DNA of 64,000 nucleotides from Mixophyes australis (taxonomy: Eukaryota > Chordata > Amphibia > Anura > Limnodynastidae), in NCBI GenBank assembly GCA_036250195.1, contig JAVHZZ010000003.1, positions 54,055,521 to 54,119,520 of the forward strand, read 5' to 3'. Of the stretch, positions 43,986 through 55,480 are shown piece by piece (position 1 is the stretch's first letter; every line of letters starts with the position of its first letter). The translations under genes were made by a program, and so were the position numbers. The notes beneath the pieces were generated by a model. It saw only the letters and a list, made by a program, of their open reading frames with translations, did no database searches and was not told where the DNA came from.

Positions 43986-44161
43986 CTTGCGAGAGAGAAA
44001 GAACTAAAAGGTGAAAAGTGATGTATCTCCAGAGGATACATGGATTGTAAAATCCAACGGCCTAATTATGCTGCATGGTGTTCCTCAGAATGTACCATAT
44101 AAAATGCCTGTCGCCATATCTGATGCAAAGAATATGCAAAGAAGCACATATCACCATAATG

Positions 44162-44805
44162 AATATTATTATTATTACCATTTATTTATATAGCACCACT
44201 AATTCCGCAGCGCTGTACAGAGAACTCAGTGGCGCATGCAGGGGGGGTTTCTGAGTCTCCAGAAACCCCCCTGCGCTAACTAAGTGGGCACCATAGCGGC
44301 ACTGTCCTATACAGCAGCCGCGGTGCTGTCAAAGAAGCGTCCGCGGCGGTGCTGTATTGTTTACAGCACCGCCGTGGACGCTTCTTTGACAGCGGCACGG
44401 CTGCTGTATAGGACAGCGCTGCCAAAACGGAGCTGCTCTCTCTCGTGTGTTTTTTTTTTTTTTTGGGTCGGGGAGGGGGGGGACCCCCCCTCACAATCCT
44501 GTGTGCGCCCCTGGAACTCACTCACATCAGTCCCTGCCCCATTGGGGCTTACAGTCTAAATTCCCTAACACACACAGACAGACAAACACAGACAGCCACA
44601 CAGACAAGGGTCAATTTGTTAGCAGACAATTAACCTACCAGTAAGTTTTTGGAGTGTGGGAGGAAATTGGAGCACCTGGAGGAAACCTACGCAAACACGG
44701 GAAGAACATACAAACTCCTCACAGATAATGCCATGGTCGGGAATTGAACTCATGACCCCAGTGCTGTGAGGCAGAAGTGCTAACCACTTAGCCACCATAC
44801 TGCCC
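44162..44805 (-). mobile_element. V-SINE, complete apart from a nested insertion
   Basis: On the minus strand: tRNA-like head (ending at 44805, GGGCAGTATGGTGGCTAAGT at the start), B-box-like GAGTTCAATTCCC, core CTCCTCACAGATAATGCC in plus reading, TG-rich part, and the L2-like tail with ATT run at 44162-44176. The tail is split at 44227 by a 287-bp MITE. Removing the MITE restores the expected GTACAGAGAACTCACTCACA junction. Confidence 0.88.
44227..44513. mobile_element. hAT-like MITE with large GC-rich palindrome, nested in the SINE
   Basis: The ends are CAGTGGCGCATGCAGG and CCTGTGTGCGCCCCTG, inverted with three mismatches. GAACT occurs on both sides (44222-44226 and 44514-44518), extendable to GAACTCA if the terminal CA belongs to the target. 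A hairpin with arms of about 60 bases (44295-44356 and 44361-44421) fills the middle. The T-run and G-run near 44450-44490 are simple sequence. Open frames on both strands come from the palindrome and are not genes. Confidence 0.75.
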
Positions 44806-44908
44806 AATGATACTGATAAGTCACATATTCACCATTCATAACAAAAAAAAGGTACCTACTTGATATTAACCCTTTCACTGCCATGGGTCCGTGGTAAAAT
44901 TAGACCTC

Positions 44909-45192
44909 GTTTATTTTTATAGCGCAACCAATTCTGCAGCGATGAACTGAGCATATTTTTTGTCATTCACATCAGTCCTTGCCCCATTGGAGCTCACAGT
45001 CTAAATTTCCTAACACACACACATTAACCTACCAGTATATTTTTGGAGTGTGGGTTGAAACCAGAGCACCAGGAGCAAACCAATGCCAACACAAGGAGAA
45101 ACTCCACACAGATAAGCCCCTAGTAGGGAATAAAACTCATGACCCCAGTGCTGTGAGGCAGAAATGCTAACCACTGAGCCACCATTCTGCCT
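44909..45192 (-). mobile_element. V-SINE, second adjacent copy
   Basis: Minus-strand copy with the tail TTTATTTTTATAGCGCAACC, 'CCTTGCCCCATTGGAGCTCA', the core, and the head 'TAACCACTGAGCCACCATTC'. It lies about 100 bases from the previous SINE in the same orientation and is more diverged, so an independent older insertion is likelier than a tandem duplication. Confidence 0.85.
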
Positions 45193-46216
45193 GTACATTA
45201 TAATTTATAGCCAGGCCAGGTGAACAGCAGGGGTACAGAAATCAATAAGATATTGTTAAATTGTTTTATATAAATATTGATTTCACTTAATCTTTAGATT
45301 GTTTTTTACTGCAAATCTGAGTTACCATCTTCAAAAATATCATTAATTGACTTTAAAACATGTCTTAGTACAGAAAGTTAGCTTACTTACATATTGCATT
45401 ACATTTCAAAATGAAAAAAACAATATTTATCAGCCTTAGTTTTAATGATACTATTCATTTATCTTCATAATCACCTTGCCATCAAGGGTGTAAAGTAATT
45501 AGTGAATTACAATTATAACATACAGAAGCTGTGATACGTTTAAAAAATAACATGATAATCCTGTAAATTATTAAGCTCAAAGTAGTAACAAATTTCTCAG
45601 TCTATGTTTTGTTTTCAGCCACTCTGTAATTGCTAAGCTAAATTGAAATAATTATGGATATGAAAGCATTGTGGTCCATTTACGATGCACATGTCTTCTC
45701 TTAAAGGATCGAGAGCTTTGAGGGTTGTTATAAGCCATAAAAAAATGAAGATGGAGAAATAAATAAATTATATTTTTGTACAATCTGCACATAATGGTAT
45801 CAACAGAATATAGAGCTAATTCCTCTGGGGATGGGGAAAGGGTTTGCTCCATGGTCTCCTCCTCATGGGGCTCATCCTAGAGCTCCTTCTGGGCCTCCTT
45901 CCCTGCCTCCTGTTGATGGCGGCAGCGTTCAGTTTGAAGAAATATAGTACACATTAGTCTTTTATTACATTTTATCTCGCTCTCCTAGATAAATGAATAC
46001 ATAAATATAATGTTAATTATTAAATGCCACATGTAGAGCCAATGACCAATGACCAAATACAAACAACTCTACAATACTTGCGTATGGACTTGACCCAAAA
46101 CTTAAAGCTAAGCAATGTTTTTTGTAGACATAATCTAACACATGGAATAATAAATTTATGGCCCTTTCAGAGGATCACACATTACCCTTTTATTAATGAA
46201 AAACAGCACCAAAATT
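45193..46216. other. Unique DNA, no gene confirmed
   Basis: The minus-strand frame 45852-45652 has coding-like composition (NPQSSRSFKRRHVHRKW) and could be a scrap of a transposon protein, but I could not match it to a family. Confidence 0.3.
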
Positions 46217-46440
46217 AGCTTCCCTCAAACCTCCACAAGTCCTCAGATCTTATGTACTCCGAAACTCCTCCACCTACTGCCACAAGCCACTCAGCCCTTC
46301 CCACTTGCCACCAAGATCTCCACACATGCCATGGAGACCTCCCCATATACCATGCCAACCTCCACATGCCAAGGCCTCCTCGTAAGCCACCACATGCCAC
46401 TCAGACCTTCCCACATGCCCCCTCATGCCTCATCTTTGTA
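46217..46440. repeat. Diverged CCACATGCCA-rich tandem repeat
   Basis: A C-rich, G-poor stretch with repeated 'CCACATGCCA…CCTCC' words at irregular 18-24 base spacing. Overlapping frames on both strands are by-products. Confidence 0.6.
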
Positions 46441-46579
46441 CACATTGAAGACATGTATTTAGGTCCCTAGTGGTGGTGAAAACAGCTTACATTTTGCAAT
46501 TACAATTAAGTACTATTGATTATTTATAGGTAATTATAGGTAATTATTTATAGGAGATTATAGGTGACCAGAATTCACC

Positions 46580-49056
46580 CTTTCCCATTTGGCCAATATA
46601 CCTCTTGAACACTAATGTGAAGCTCTTTGCCAAAGTTATGGCCCATCATCTTAACCATTATATGACTCTCTTGATACACCCTGACCAGGTGGGGGTTTGT
46701 CCTTAGTAGGCAATCCATGGACAACACCAGAAGAAAGACAGCTATAATTGCTCATGTTAATGCGAAAAAAATTCTGTGTCTTGTACTTGCACTAGATGCT
46801 GAAAAGGCATTCAATAGACTTTTATGTTTAACACCTTACGACATTTCAGCCTTATGTATTGAACCTTTTCTAGCGACAATTCGACTGAACCTGGACATGC
46901 CGTTGATAAAAAATGGTCCCTTCTCAATATAAACTATCATTATTCACTGACGATGTCCTGTTGACTCTCACTAACCCAGTAATTTGGCTTCCTAACCTCC
47001 TTAAAGATCTATAAATCTATGGTTAGCTACAGGCTAGAAATTAACAACTCTAAGTCTGAAGCATTAGCCTTACATTTAACCACCTACATAGTCAACATCC
47101 TTGAATCTAACTTTGAATTCCAATGGGGGCCCTTGTCTCTTTGCTACGTTGGAATTAAAAAGTAACAAAGGATTACATACAGCTGTTCCAAGTCAATTAT
47201 CCCCCATTACTAGATTCGATAAAACATGACATTGGTCAATGGAGTCCTTTCTATGTCTTTTGGTTTAGTTGAATTATTGTGATTAAAATGAATGTTCTCC
47301 ACTGCTTATTGTACTTATTTCAAACATTCCCACTGTTGGTGCCATGTACATTTCTCAACACTGTGCATATACTTTGCAACAGGTTACTTGTGAATTTCCC
47401 CCCATGGCTTTCCAGGAATCACAGGCCAGCCTCTGCCCACTCTGCTTCCTGCGTACGCTTTATACAATTAGGACAGGCTTCTTCCGCTCTACGAGCTAAC
47501 TGAATTCCCCCTCCCTTACACCTCTATGGTATCACCCCCTTCTACCAACCGGAAATGCTCAGAAGTTTCTCTCTTCTTACACACATAGCGGGGCAATTCG
47601 CTTCCCAGCCATTTCCAGATTCTTGTAAGAAAGCTGGCATCTACTCATCATTGCATTTTCAAAACTTACAGATCAAGGGTTTCTTGCAAATGCAGACCAA
47701 GTCCTCTAAATTGGGTATCCCAACACTTTCTGAATGCCAGTGTCTATACAGTGGGGGACACGGGGGATTAGTTTCCTTGATGTATCATGGTATGCTTGGC
47801 CCCAAGGACACTCCACTGGAATCGTTTAAATTGGCTTGAGGACATGACACCCAGAAGTCATTGGACCAGGAAAGATGGTCACTCATGTATTGCCATTAAG
47901 TTTCCATTAATATGACCATAAGGAAAAAAGCATATAAAATTCACACAAAATGGTATTTAGTGCTAGCCAAACTTCAAAAAATGAATCTGGGACTGCCAAT
48001 TTGTGCTTGAGGAATTGTGGAACTGTTGTGTCTTTTGACCACATTTGGTGACAGTGCCCTATGGTTTCTGCTTTTTGGTACCTGGTGGCTGATCTTATAT
48101 CACAAATTGTCAACATAGTGGGACTAGACCCCTTAGTTATATTACTATGCTACCCAATGAAGCAGTTAACCAAACCTACTGATAAATTGATCCATATATG
48201 CTGTGCTGCTCACTTCTCAATTCCACAGGGTGTGGATCTTTGGTATTCATATCATCAGTCCTCCATCCCTGGATTCTAGTAGTAAACCCTCTATCCATCA
48301 CTCCTTTTTGCAGATTTTTATTCCTCAACACACATCTCCTCCCCTTTCCTCTCTTGGCCTTGAGCGGGACAACAGTCCTTTTCCCTACCCTCTCTCTCTC
48401 CTCCAGTCCTATGCTCCTTTCCCTCTGTCCCATCTTCCCCTTTTTCCACTTCCCCTAGTAAATTAAAAAATTCAGTGATGGCTGATCCTACTATACACAG
48501 TTATTTTAGCAATATTTTCAGTGTTCAGAGATTCTGACCATTGTATACAGGGCCGGTGCTAGGGTCCATGGCGCCCTAGGCAAAATTGGCGCCCTCTCCC
48601 CCCCCCCCCCACAAAAATAGGCGCCCTCCTCCCCCCTCACCCCGTCTTTTCTTACCTTGTCTCACCACCGCCGCCTCTCTGCTCCGTCTCCTCCCCTCCA
48701 CTCACTGACACTAGTGAGTGGAGGGGAGGAGACGGAGCAGAGAGGTGGCGGTGGTGAGCAATAGCCTCTTCCCCCCCTCCCCATGCATCTGAATGCTGTG
48801 CGGCGGCCGTGACAGGTATGGTCAGCGGTCGCCACACAGTTTTAAAATTAATTTCCAGTTCTGTGGCGCCCTCCAGGCGCCCTCCAGAGCCCGGTGCCCT
48901 AGGCAAGTGCCTAACCTTGCCTAATGGGAGCGCCGGGCCTGATTGTATAGTGTTATCTGGTATATCATTGTTGCAGGTATTTCTGTGTTATGTTTCTTTT
49001 ATTCCAATGATGTAAAATCTTTTCTACTGTAATAAATAAACAGATTAAAAAAAGTA
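46580..49056 (+). pseudogene. L1/Tx1-type LINE relic (reverse transcriptase to 3' end)
   Basis: Read in shifting frames on the plus strand: reverse-transcriptase start with 'CACCCTGACCAGGTGGGGGT' (HPDQVG-like, 46676), MDNTRR at 46717, LALDAEKAFNRL (motif A), then FTDDVLLTLTNP near 46944-46979 (motif C, usually FADD), and C-terminal segments including LLYLFQTFPLLVP (from 47303) and a WWQCP-like part near 48045. Order and spacing match L1-clade ORF2. The 3' end near 49020-49056 has AATAAATAAACAGATTAAAA. Endonuclease and the RT N-terminus are missing, and many stops and shifts are present. A hAT MITE sits in the 3' UTR. Confidence 0.8.
48548..48941. mobile_element. hAT MITE, 394 bp, 8-bp duplication ATTGTATA, with internal hairpin
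   Basis: It starts CAGGGCCGGTGCTAGGG and ends GGGAGCGCCGGGCCTG, inverted termini of hAT type. ATTGTATA at 48540-48547 and 48942-48949 is a perfect 8-bp target duplication. A hairpin with about 44-base arms and apparently one mismatch lies at 48663-48756. GGCGCCCT words repeat near both ends. Non-coding. Confidence 0.9.
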
Positions 49057-49860
49057 ATACTTTATTGAAAGAGGAAAAGCTAACAAATGTAAACCTCCCT
49101 AGATCTCACTTGCTCTGTTGTGCTGATTGTTGCTCCAACAGTGATTGTAGTTGGTTGATTGTAAGTGGGTTGGGCAAATTAGAGCTGTGATTTTGGCTCC
49201 ATAGAATCACATAGCGATTTGCAAGCAGAATTTTAAATGGGATAATGTCTTAATGAATCACACATTTTGAGTCACAATTCAGCTAAATCATGCTGAACAT
49301 TATTTGTGAGGCTTTAAACTGCCCTCAAAAATGGTCCTCTTTATGCCTTTCTATAATAATAAAAAAAAAGAACACAGAAGGCCTGGTTGAATGTGATATT
49401 AATATGTTATATTAAATGTGCCCAAAACTTGTCTTATTAACCTACTAGTATGTTTTTGTCATCAAATAAATATATCACTAGGTATGGTTGAAATTCTTTT
49501 AACAAAATATATAAAGTCAATACAATAGAGTCAAATTTCATTTACAAACGAGGTATCTCACTAATAAAGATAATATATGAAGAGTAAAAACAACATAAAC
49601 AGCAAAGCTGATAAAACAATGTTGGCTACACCCTCCCTAGCTCCCATTCACATATGTCGTACCAGAGAGTGAGGTTGGAGATGATGGTTTAACCAGCAAA
49701 TCTATAAATCAGTTGGCAGATTTGCAAATATAGCAATTCAGTCACAAATCAAATTTTTATTCTTTCTCTCATCACTGTCGGGTGGCAATACATTCAAAAT
49801 ATTTATTACATTTTAAATGTAATCACCTCTAAACTGATATATGGTATACAGTAAATATTT
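49057..49860. other. Unique AT-rich DNA
   Basis: No feature is supported. Confidence 0.4.
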
Positions 49861-50146
49861 CATCATCAGCTATTTTTTTTTTATAGGACCACTAATTCCA
49901 CAGCACTGCACAGAGAACTCACTCACATCAATCCCTGCCCCATTGGAGCTTACAGGATAAATTCCCTAAAATACACACTAGGGCCAATTAACCTACTAGT
50001 ATGTTTTTGGAGTGTGGGAGGAAACTGGAGCACCCAGAGGAAACCCACACAAACACGGGGAGAACATGCAAACTCCTCACAGATAATGTCATGGTCGAGA
50101 ATCAAACTCATGACCCCAGTGCTAACCACTAAGCGACTGTGCTGCT
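49861..50146 (-). mobile_element. V-SINE with deletion in the tRNA-like head
   Basis: Minus-strand copy: CATCATC and T-run tail, ATAGGACCACTAATTCCACA, core 'GGAGTGTGGGAGGAAACTGG' in plus reading, and head. 'CCCCAGTGCTAACCACT' here replaces the longer 'CCCCAGTGCTGTGAGGCAGA…AGTGCTAACC' of the other copies, so about 19 bases between two GTGCT repeats are lost. Confidence 0.85.
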
Positions 50147-51303
50147 ATATTTGTTTTTATGTAGACTTATCATATAAAAGACATTGACAGAAGGTAATGG
50201 TATTGACATGATTGAAAATCAATATTTGGACATGTTCAAATTAACCAAATCTTTGAATCATGACTATTAAATTATTAGATGTATTTGATTGAGTCACAAA
50301 TCAATATTTATAGTGAAAGTCAAGAAGGGTGGAGAACACTAGCTAAGCAGGTATGTGCTAATGTTGTTTATACTAGCTAATTGTTTACTTGATTTGTAAA
50401 TTTCCAAATTTCCAAATCGAATTTAACGAATCACTTCAAAAGAATAGGATAGAAAGAGAGAGTATGGGGAAGGCTGGAACAAGCAAAATGTTGATTTCTT
50501 TCTCTCTCACTCTATCAATATGAAAAATCTATTGTCTCACAGCTTAGACAGATATATATATTTTGTACTTATAAGGATTGTTATCACTAGAGACTATTTT
50601 GAATTTATAGATGTTTTAGACTCTCTTATATGTCTTCATGTGATGTTATTAAGAACATTGCTTACTATCTGTTTACTATGTCATTTATACCTATATAGGA
50701 TTTATTATACAACAAGGGGAATGTTCGGAATAGCTAAAATATTTTTTATGTAAATATGGTATGGTTTTGGGGTAAAATGAAAAATAGATGCATTCATTTA
50801 TGCAGTAATAATAAATCACTAAACAACTAAATGACTGACTGTCAAATATAATATAATTACACCTGTCATTTATGTTTCCTTTAATTTGTCACATATATCT
50901 TCTTTAATGAAAGAAATATCAGCCAGAAAGGTGACATTGAAGAGATGACCTTGATCACAACACCTATTAACATATATAAGCATCCGCAGAGCTTTTGCTC
51001 TTGCTCAATAATATTCATGAATGGTCTCTAATTCTGCTCTGCATGCAAAACAAAAAAAGGATGTGTTAAGCAGATATTTCAAAGTTTGCAAAATGGTCAG
51101 GCTTTAAATGTCATTGAGCATGTACATTTTTTCCCCACCATTAGTTATGGATGACTCAACTGTGCTATTTCTCAGATTACAGATCTACTTTTCCTTCAAC
51201 ATGTTCTGATTATCAATTTAATATCAGCAACTAAACAGTGGTCTTTAGAACAAATGCCACAGTACACAAAATGGGCTAAGCTATCAATAAAAAAATAATT
51301 TTA
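50147..51303. other. Unique DNA with a candidate conserved non-coding block
   Basis: 50925-51130 is unique, contains 'AATAATATTCATGAATGGTC' and 'CTAATTCTGCTCTGCATGCA', and resembles developmental enhancer-type conserved elements in composition. The rest is AT-rich DNA without a recognised element. Confidence 0.3.
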
Positions 51304-51304
51304 C

Positions 51305-51336
<32 letters not shown>
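51304..51336. repeat. (ATT)n microsatellite
   Basis: About 11 ATT units. Confidence 0.9.
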
Positions 51337-51679
51337 TTCTACCTTCATGTAGACATAACCAACTTAATTCAGTATTCCTGTTGTGCTGTCGCCTGATTTT
51401 AAGATTGCAAATAGAAAGTGAATATGAATCTGTATGTCATGACTAAAGTTCAAGCCACTGTTGGTTTATTAAAATTTTAATAAAATCAGTTTGAAATTTG
51501 CATGTAGATTGTTTTTGAGTCTATTTGGTTACATCCTCAATCCAACAGTTTGCTTGAACTTCTTATAACACAATTTAATTCTGTTTAATAAAATAGATCA
51601 ACTATTCATCCTGCTCTATACACTGTAAAAATCTTCCTTATTTCTCTCCTCATTACCTTCACATGAACAGTTGAGACCA

Positions 51680-51856
51680 GGGGCTAGATTTACTAAACTG
51701 TGGGTTTGAAAAAGTGGAGATGTTGCCTATAGCAACCAATCAGATTCTTGCTGTCATTTTGTAGAATGTACTAAATAAATGATAACTAGAATCTGATTGG
51801 TTGTTATAGGCAACATCTCCACTTTTTCAAACCCGCCGTTTAGTAACTATACCCCC
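51680..51856. mobile_element. Near-palindromic MITE, 177 bp, intact
   Basis: The left arm GGGTTTGAAAAAGTGGAGAT then GTTGCCTATAGCAACCAATC is the inverse of the right arm GATTGGTTGTTATAGGCAAC then ATCTCCACTTTTTCAAACCC. Arms are about 80 bases with few mismatches. The same family, broken, is at 20530-20818. Target duplication was not resolved. Confidence 0.85.
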
Positions 51857-52773
51857 AAATCTTTGTGTGTGTGAATGGTAGCCAGACTTGTCTATCATCC
51901 GGAGAGATTTTGAAAAGGAAAAACAATTTGTAGGAGCATAGCTGATAAAAATGTAGATGCATCATTAAAGGGTACTTATCTTGTCACTTAAAAAAAAAAC
52001 AATCATATATCTGAGATTGCAATGTAACATTGTATATAGCTTTACTGTAAACCATGTTTATGACTCCACTAATCCACACTGTGCATTTTCTACAAAGCAC
52101 GTTTGTCAAGCTGTCTATGGGTTTAGTTCCAGGAGCACTTCCCGTACATGGCAGCCAACCGCAGATGAGTGAAATAGAACATTGTTATTTCAGGTATATT
52201 ATTTAGCTCAGTAATACACAGCCTTTGACTTATCTTAATGTCAAATACTGGCGTTACATTATTGAGATTACTGATGATGAAACACAGACAACACTTGTAG
52301 ACTCTACAATTTCTAGTGGGTACCTTAGACTTTTTTTTATTTCTTGCAGAGATTGTGGCCAAAACAACGTATTTTTGACTTGGTAACATTGCTAAAATTC
52401 ATTATTTTATGTCAAAGACCATCACTAAAATCTGCCCTTATTCTCTGACATCTAATTTTTTGTAATCTCCTTCTTTCTGGTTAACCTGATTCCCATCCTT
52501 GTCCTTTTCAGTCAAGAGTTCCCTCTCTTCCAAAAGTCATTTTTATGGCTACTTACCACATGGTGGTCAAAGTCCTACTCCATCTGTTTAAACTAAACCT
52601 TCCTACATAATCCTGTTATTGCTGTATTCCCTGAGATAGCTGCTTCCTCTCTGTACCATTCAGATCCACTGACATTAACTTTTCTCTCCTTACCTTTTGA
52701 GCTCCATCCCTCTTGTCTTACATAAAAGTCTATTACCACCTGTCTCTAAATCTAAACTGATATCTTCTAGATC
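51857..52773. other. Unique DNA, no gene recognised
   Basis: 52440-52770 is CT-rich and could be an old LINE 3' part, but no motif supports that. Confidence 0.35.
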
Positions 52774-52985
52774 AGAGATAAGCAACAGGCAGTTCTAGAG
52801 CCGCTTGTGGCTCTCTGAGCCTTCACCTGCATCCCAAAGTTCTTCCTGCTTTGTCATATTTGCTTGCTATACTTTTTGACACTTGCTTAAATTGCCTGCT
52901 GATATGGTATTACATATAAGTTTCACTTTCTTTGACTACAATAATTGTTTTCACTTATTATTGAGATTACCGGGTTGGGTACGGT
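52774..52985. mobile_element. Old hAT-like element, copy 2
   Basis: ATCAGAGATAAGCAACAGGC at the left, then 'GTTCTTCCTGCTTTGTCATA' and 'CACTTATTATTGAGATTACC', in the same order as copy 1 at 21081-21306. Divergence is high. Right terminus is not clear. Confidence 0.5.
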
Positions 52986-53011
52986 TCACCGATGAGCAGT
53001 ACACCGACATG

Positions 53012-53428
53012 GACAAGCCCTACAAAGAAATTTCGACTTTCTGAAAAAACAATTTGAAAATAAAGAGACTTACCTTCAACCCGATGCTGGAGATGTCCGA
53101 TGGTAGCACAATGCTGACAGCAAGGGATTCCGTGTTAGGCACTGCAGGGTGACATCATCGCGAAGTCTGTCAATAGAAATTTAAAGCGTCAATGAGGGGA
53201 CCCCTAAGGTTAAGTGTTTAAACACTTAACCCCACATTGCCGCTTTAAATTTCTATTGACAGACATTGCGATGACATCAGCCTGCACTGCCGAACACTTC
53301 TCCAATTGGAATCACTTGCTGTCATCATAGTGCTCCTATTGGACATCTCTAGCGTTGGGTTAAAGGTAAGTCTCTTTATTTACCAAAGTTTTTGCGTGAA
53401 GTCGGAATTTTTTTGTAGGGCTTTTCCA
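53012..53428. mobile_element. Foldback element, about 417 bp, palindromic over its length
   Basis: The left arm GACAAGCCCTACAAAGAAAT is the inverse of the right arm, which ends TTTTTTGTAGGGCTTTTCC. Inner arms also pair: TAAAGAGACTTACCTTCAAC with its inverse near 53360, and GACTTC…TCTGTCAATAGAAATTTAAA with its inverse near 53240. The centre is TTAAGTGTTTAAACACTTAA (53212-53231), a perfect 20-base palindrome. Non-coding; superfamily unknown. Confidence 0.75.
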
Positions 53429-54329
53429 GGTTGGAGTAGTGGTAATCGTAAAAATGATTACCACTGAGATTAACGTTAATGTTTTTGATCTTTTGAGGGT
53501 TAGAGGTTCGTTCTTGATGATAAAAAATTGTAGCAAAGCATTAAAATGACTGCACTTAACGTACCTTGAATTGAAATGAGCATGTTTAACTGTTTACACA
53601 TGTGTATCTTCTCATTTGTGTGTTTTTGTCACCAATAGCAGTACCAAATTAGATGGCAAGCTCTATGAGTCAAGGATCTATTTCCTATTCTGATCAAAAA
53701 GCGATAATTTGATTTGTGTTTTAATAAAACATTATGCAAGGGATACATGAGATCTGTGAATTTTAGAACCACCAAATTTAAACAGCTCAGAGAGACATTA
53801 ATGATAAATGACTGGAATAATGTTCTCGCAGTGAAAAGCTCCAAGGTCAAATTGGACATTTTTTAAAATATATTAAATGAATACTGTTGCAGATATATAA
53901 TGTATGGTAATAAGAGTCCTATGAGTAAAAAGAGACCAATGTAATTAAAAAATAAAGTATTTTGAAAGTATATTTGTGAAAAACATATTAAGTGGTTAAA
54001 AGCAGAAGAGCCTCAGATGTCATTAAATAAACAAAAGAGATGTAACAAAATATATAAAAGGGAAAACAGTTGCTCAAAGTCAGCTACTGAAACCTTAGTG
54101 ACTGATGCAGAGTGGGCTGCATTAGCGTCCCAAATCACAGACGCAATTTGCGTTCATTAAAAATGTTGCAATTTTGATCATATGCAAAATCACAAGTATC
54201 GTAAGTAGTCAGCAACAGTAACATATACGCTGGGCTTACACCATACATATGTCACATACACTCAAGTCCCACTTGTACCCATATTTTTATTAAATTTCCA
54301 CCGCAAATTTGTTGCTTGAAATTTTTTTT
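53429..54329. other. Unique DNA, no gene recognised
   Basis: The segment leads into the Tc1 relic. The minus-strand frame 53859-53629 has no recognised domain. Confidence 0.35.
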
Positions 54330-54582
54330 TTAGCAACATTGTTTCCGCTCCATCAGCTTGAATGGAGACCCTTAGTGAATAAGCAAGTTTAAAATCATTC
54401 CACAAATTCCTAATGGTATTGAGGTCTAGACTTTGACAGGGCCAACATTCACTTTTTTGTATTTAAGCAACAACATTGGAGTTTGTTTCTGTATACTGTG
54501 GGCCATTGCCCTGTTGGAATATAAATCTTCTCCCAAGTTCTAGGACTCTTGCATATTGAAGCAGGTTTTACTCCAGGAACTA

Positions 54583-55223
54583 ATATATATATAAGCCTAA
54601 CGGCGTGTGTTAGTGTGTGTGTGTGTGGAAAAAAACTATTTTCTCAGAAAGGGCTCATCCAATTGACCTGAAATTTGGTATACTGACATTATTTGACAAA
54701 ATAATTATAATAGTGAAGTCAGTTAACTTCCATCATCCCCCCTTCCCCCCGTGGGAGGGGTAGTAAAGGCTAAATTTACCAGTTGAGGGCTCAAACTCTT
54801 GACCGTGTGGGTATTTATTTACCAGAGCCTGTGTTTGGTCATGGACAATTGTATGTCGCATTTTCACGAATACGGAGAAACAGTGATGTGAAAGTGCAGG
54901 TTATGAATACTGCCCTTCAAGGAAGACTGATTGAGCACAGCAATAAGGTGTTTAGCAGAAACGTTGTGTATCGAGAGGTTTTAGAACAGTAAGACAATGG
55001 AGATTAAGGATGTGGCGATGAAGATGAAGGATGAGGTGATGGAGAAGAATGATGAGGTGGTGACATGTGGACAAAACCACGTTAAAAAGGGCGCTTTCGT
55101 CGGGAAGTAACGCTCTTCCCCTGAGGAGGCCAGGCCTATCCCCAAATGCATGACAAGAACCTTTTTAACACCTTAAGTAGCTTGATTTGACTAGAATGCA
55201 TGAGTATCATGCACGGGTTAACT
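54583..55223 (+). mobile_element. Helitron deletion derivative
   Basis: The left side, 'ATATAAGCCTAACGGCGTGT' then GTG repeats and 'GGGCTCATCCAATTGACCTG', is typical of vertebrate Helitron starts. The interior keeps the last 70 residues of the helicase. The right side has a 7-bp-stem hairpin TGCATGAGTATCATGCA (55197-55213) about ten bases before the end CGGGTTAACT, as in Helitron 3' ends. There is no target duplication, as expected for rolling-circle elements. Rep and most of the helicase are deleted. Confidence 0.75.
54783..54992 (+). pseudogene. Helitron RepHel, C-terminal helicase fragment
   Basis: This open stretch of 69 codons reads TLDRVGIYLPEPVFGHGQLY then VAFSR. In Pif1-like (SF1B) helicases of Helitrons this is the C-terminal region with motif VI (YVAFSR). 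It ends in a natural stop after VVYREVLEQ, so the C-terminus is complete, while the Rep nuclease and helicase motifs I-V are missing. The Met at the start is not a true start. Confidence 0.8.
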
Positions 55224-55407
55224 TGTATATGTATATCTTGCTCCATAAATTCCTCACTTTCTTCTGACAAGCTTTACATTCCATTGAAAAGATAAGCATC
55301 ACCACAACATTATGCTTCCACCACCATGCTTCACTGTAGGAATAGTGGATGATAGTATTGAAGCCAAAAAAAATCATTGTTGCACCACCCCATATATTCT
55401 TCTTTAC

Positions 55408-55480
55408 TTCATCATCATCATCATCATCATTTATTTATATAGCGCCACTAATTCTGCAGCGCTGTACAGAGAACTCACAT
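55408..55480 (-). mobile_element. V-SINE tail fragment inside the Tc1 relic
   Basis: An ATC run, TTTATTTATATAGCGCCACT, AATTCTGCAGCGCTGTACAG, then AGAACTCACATCA. It is about 70 bases, a severely 5'-truncated SINE insertion. Confidence 0.8.

Noticed and set aside
44276..44644. Several frames on both strands with arginine- and glycine-rich products
   Set aside because: They derive from the MITE palindrome, its T-run and the SINE, and not from genes.
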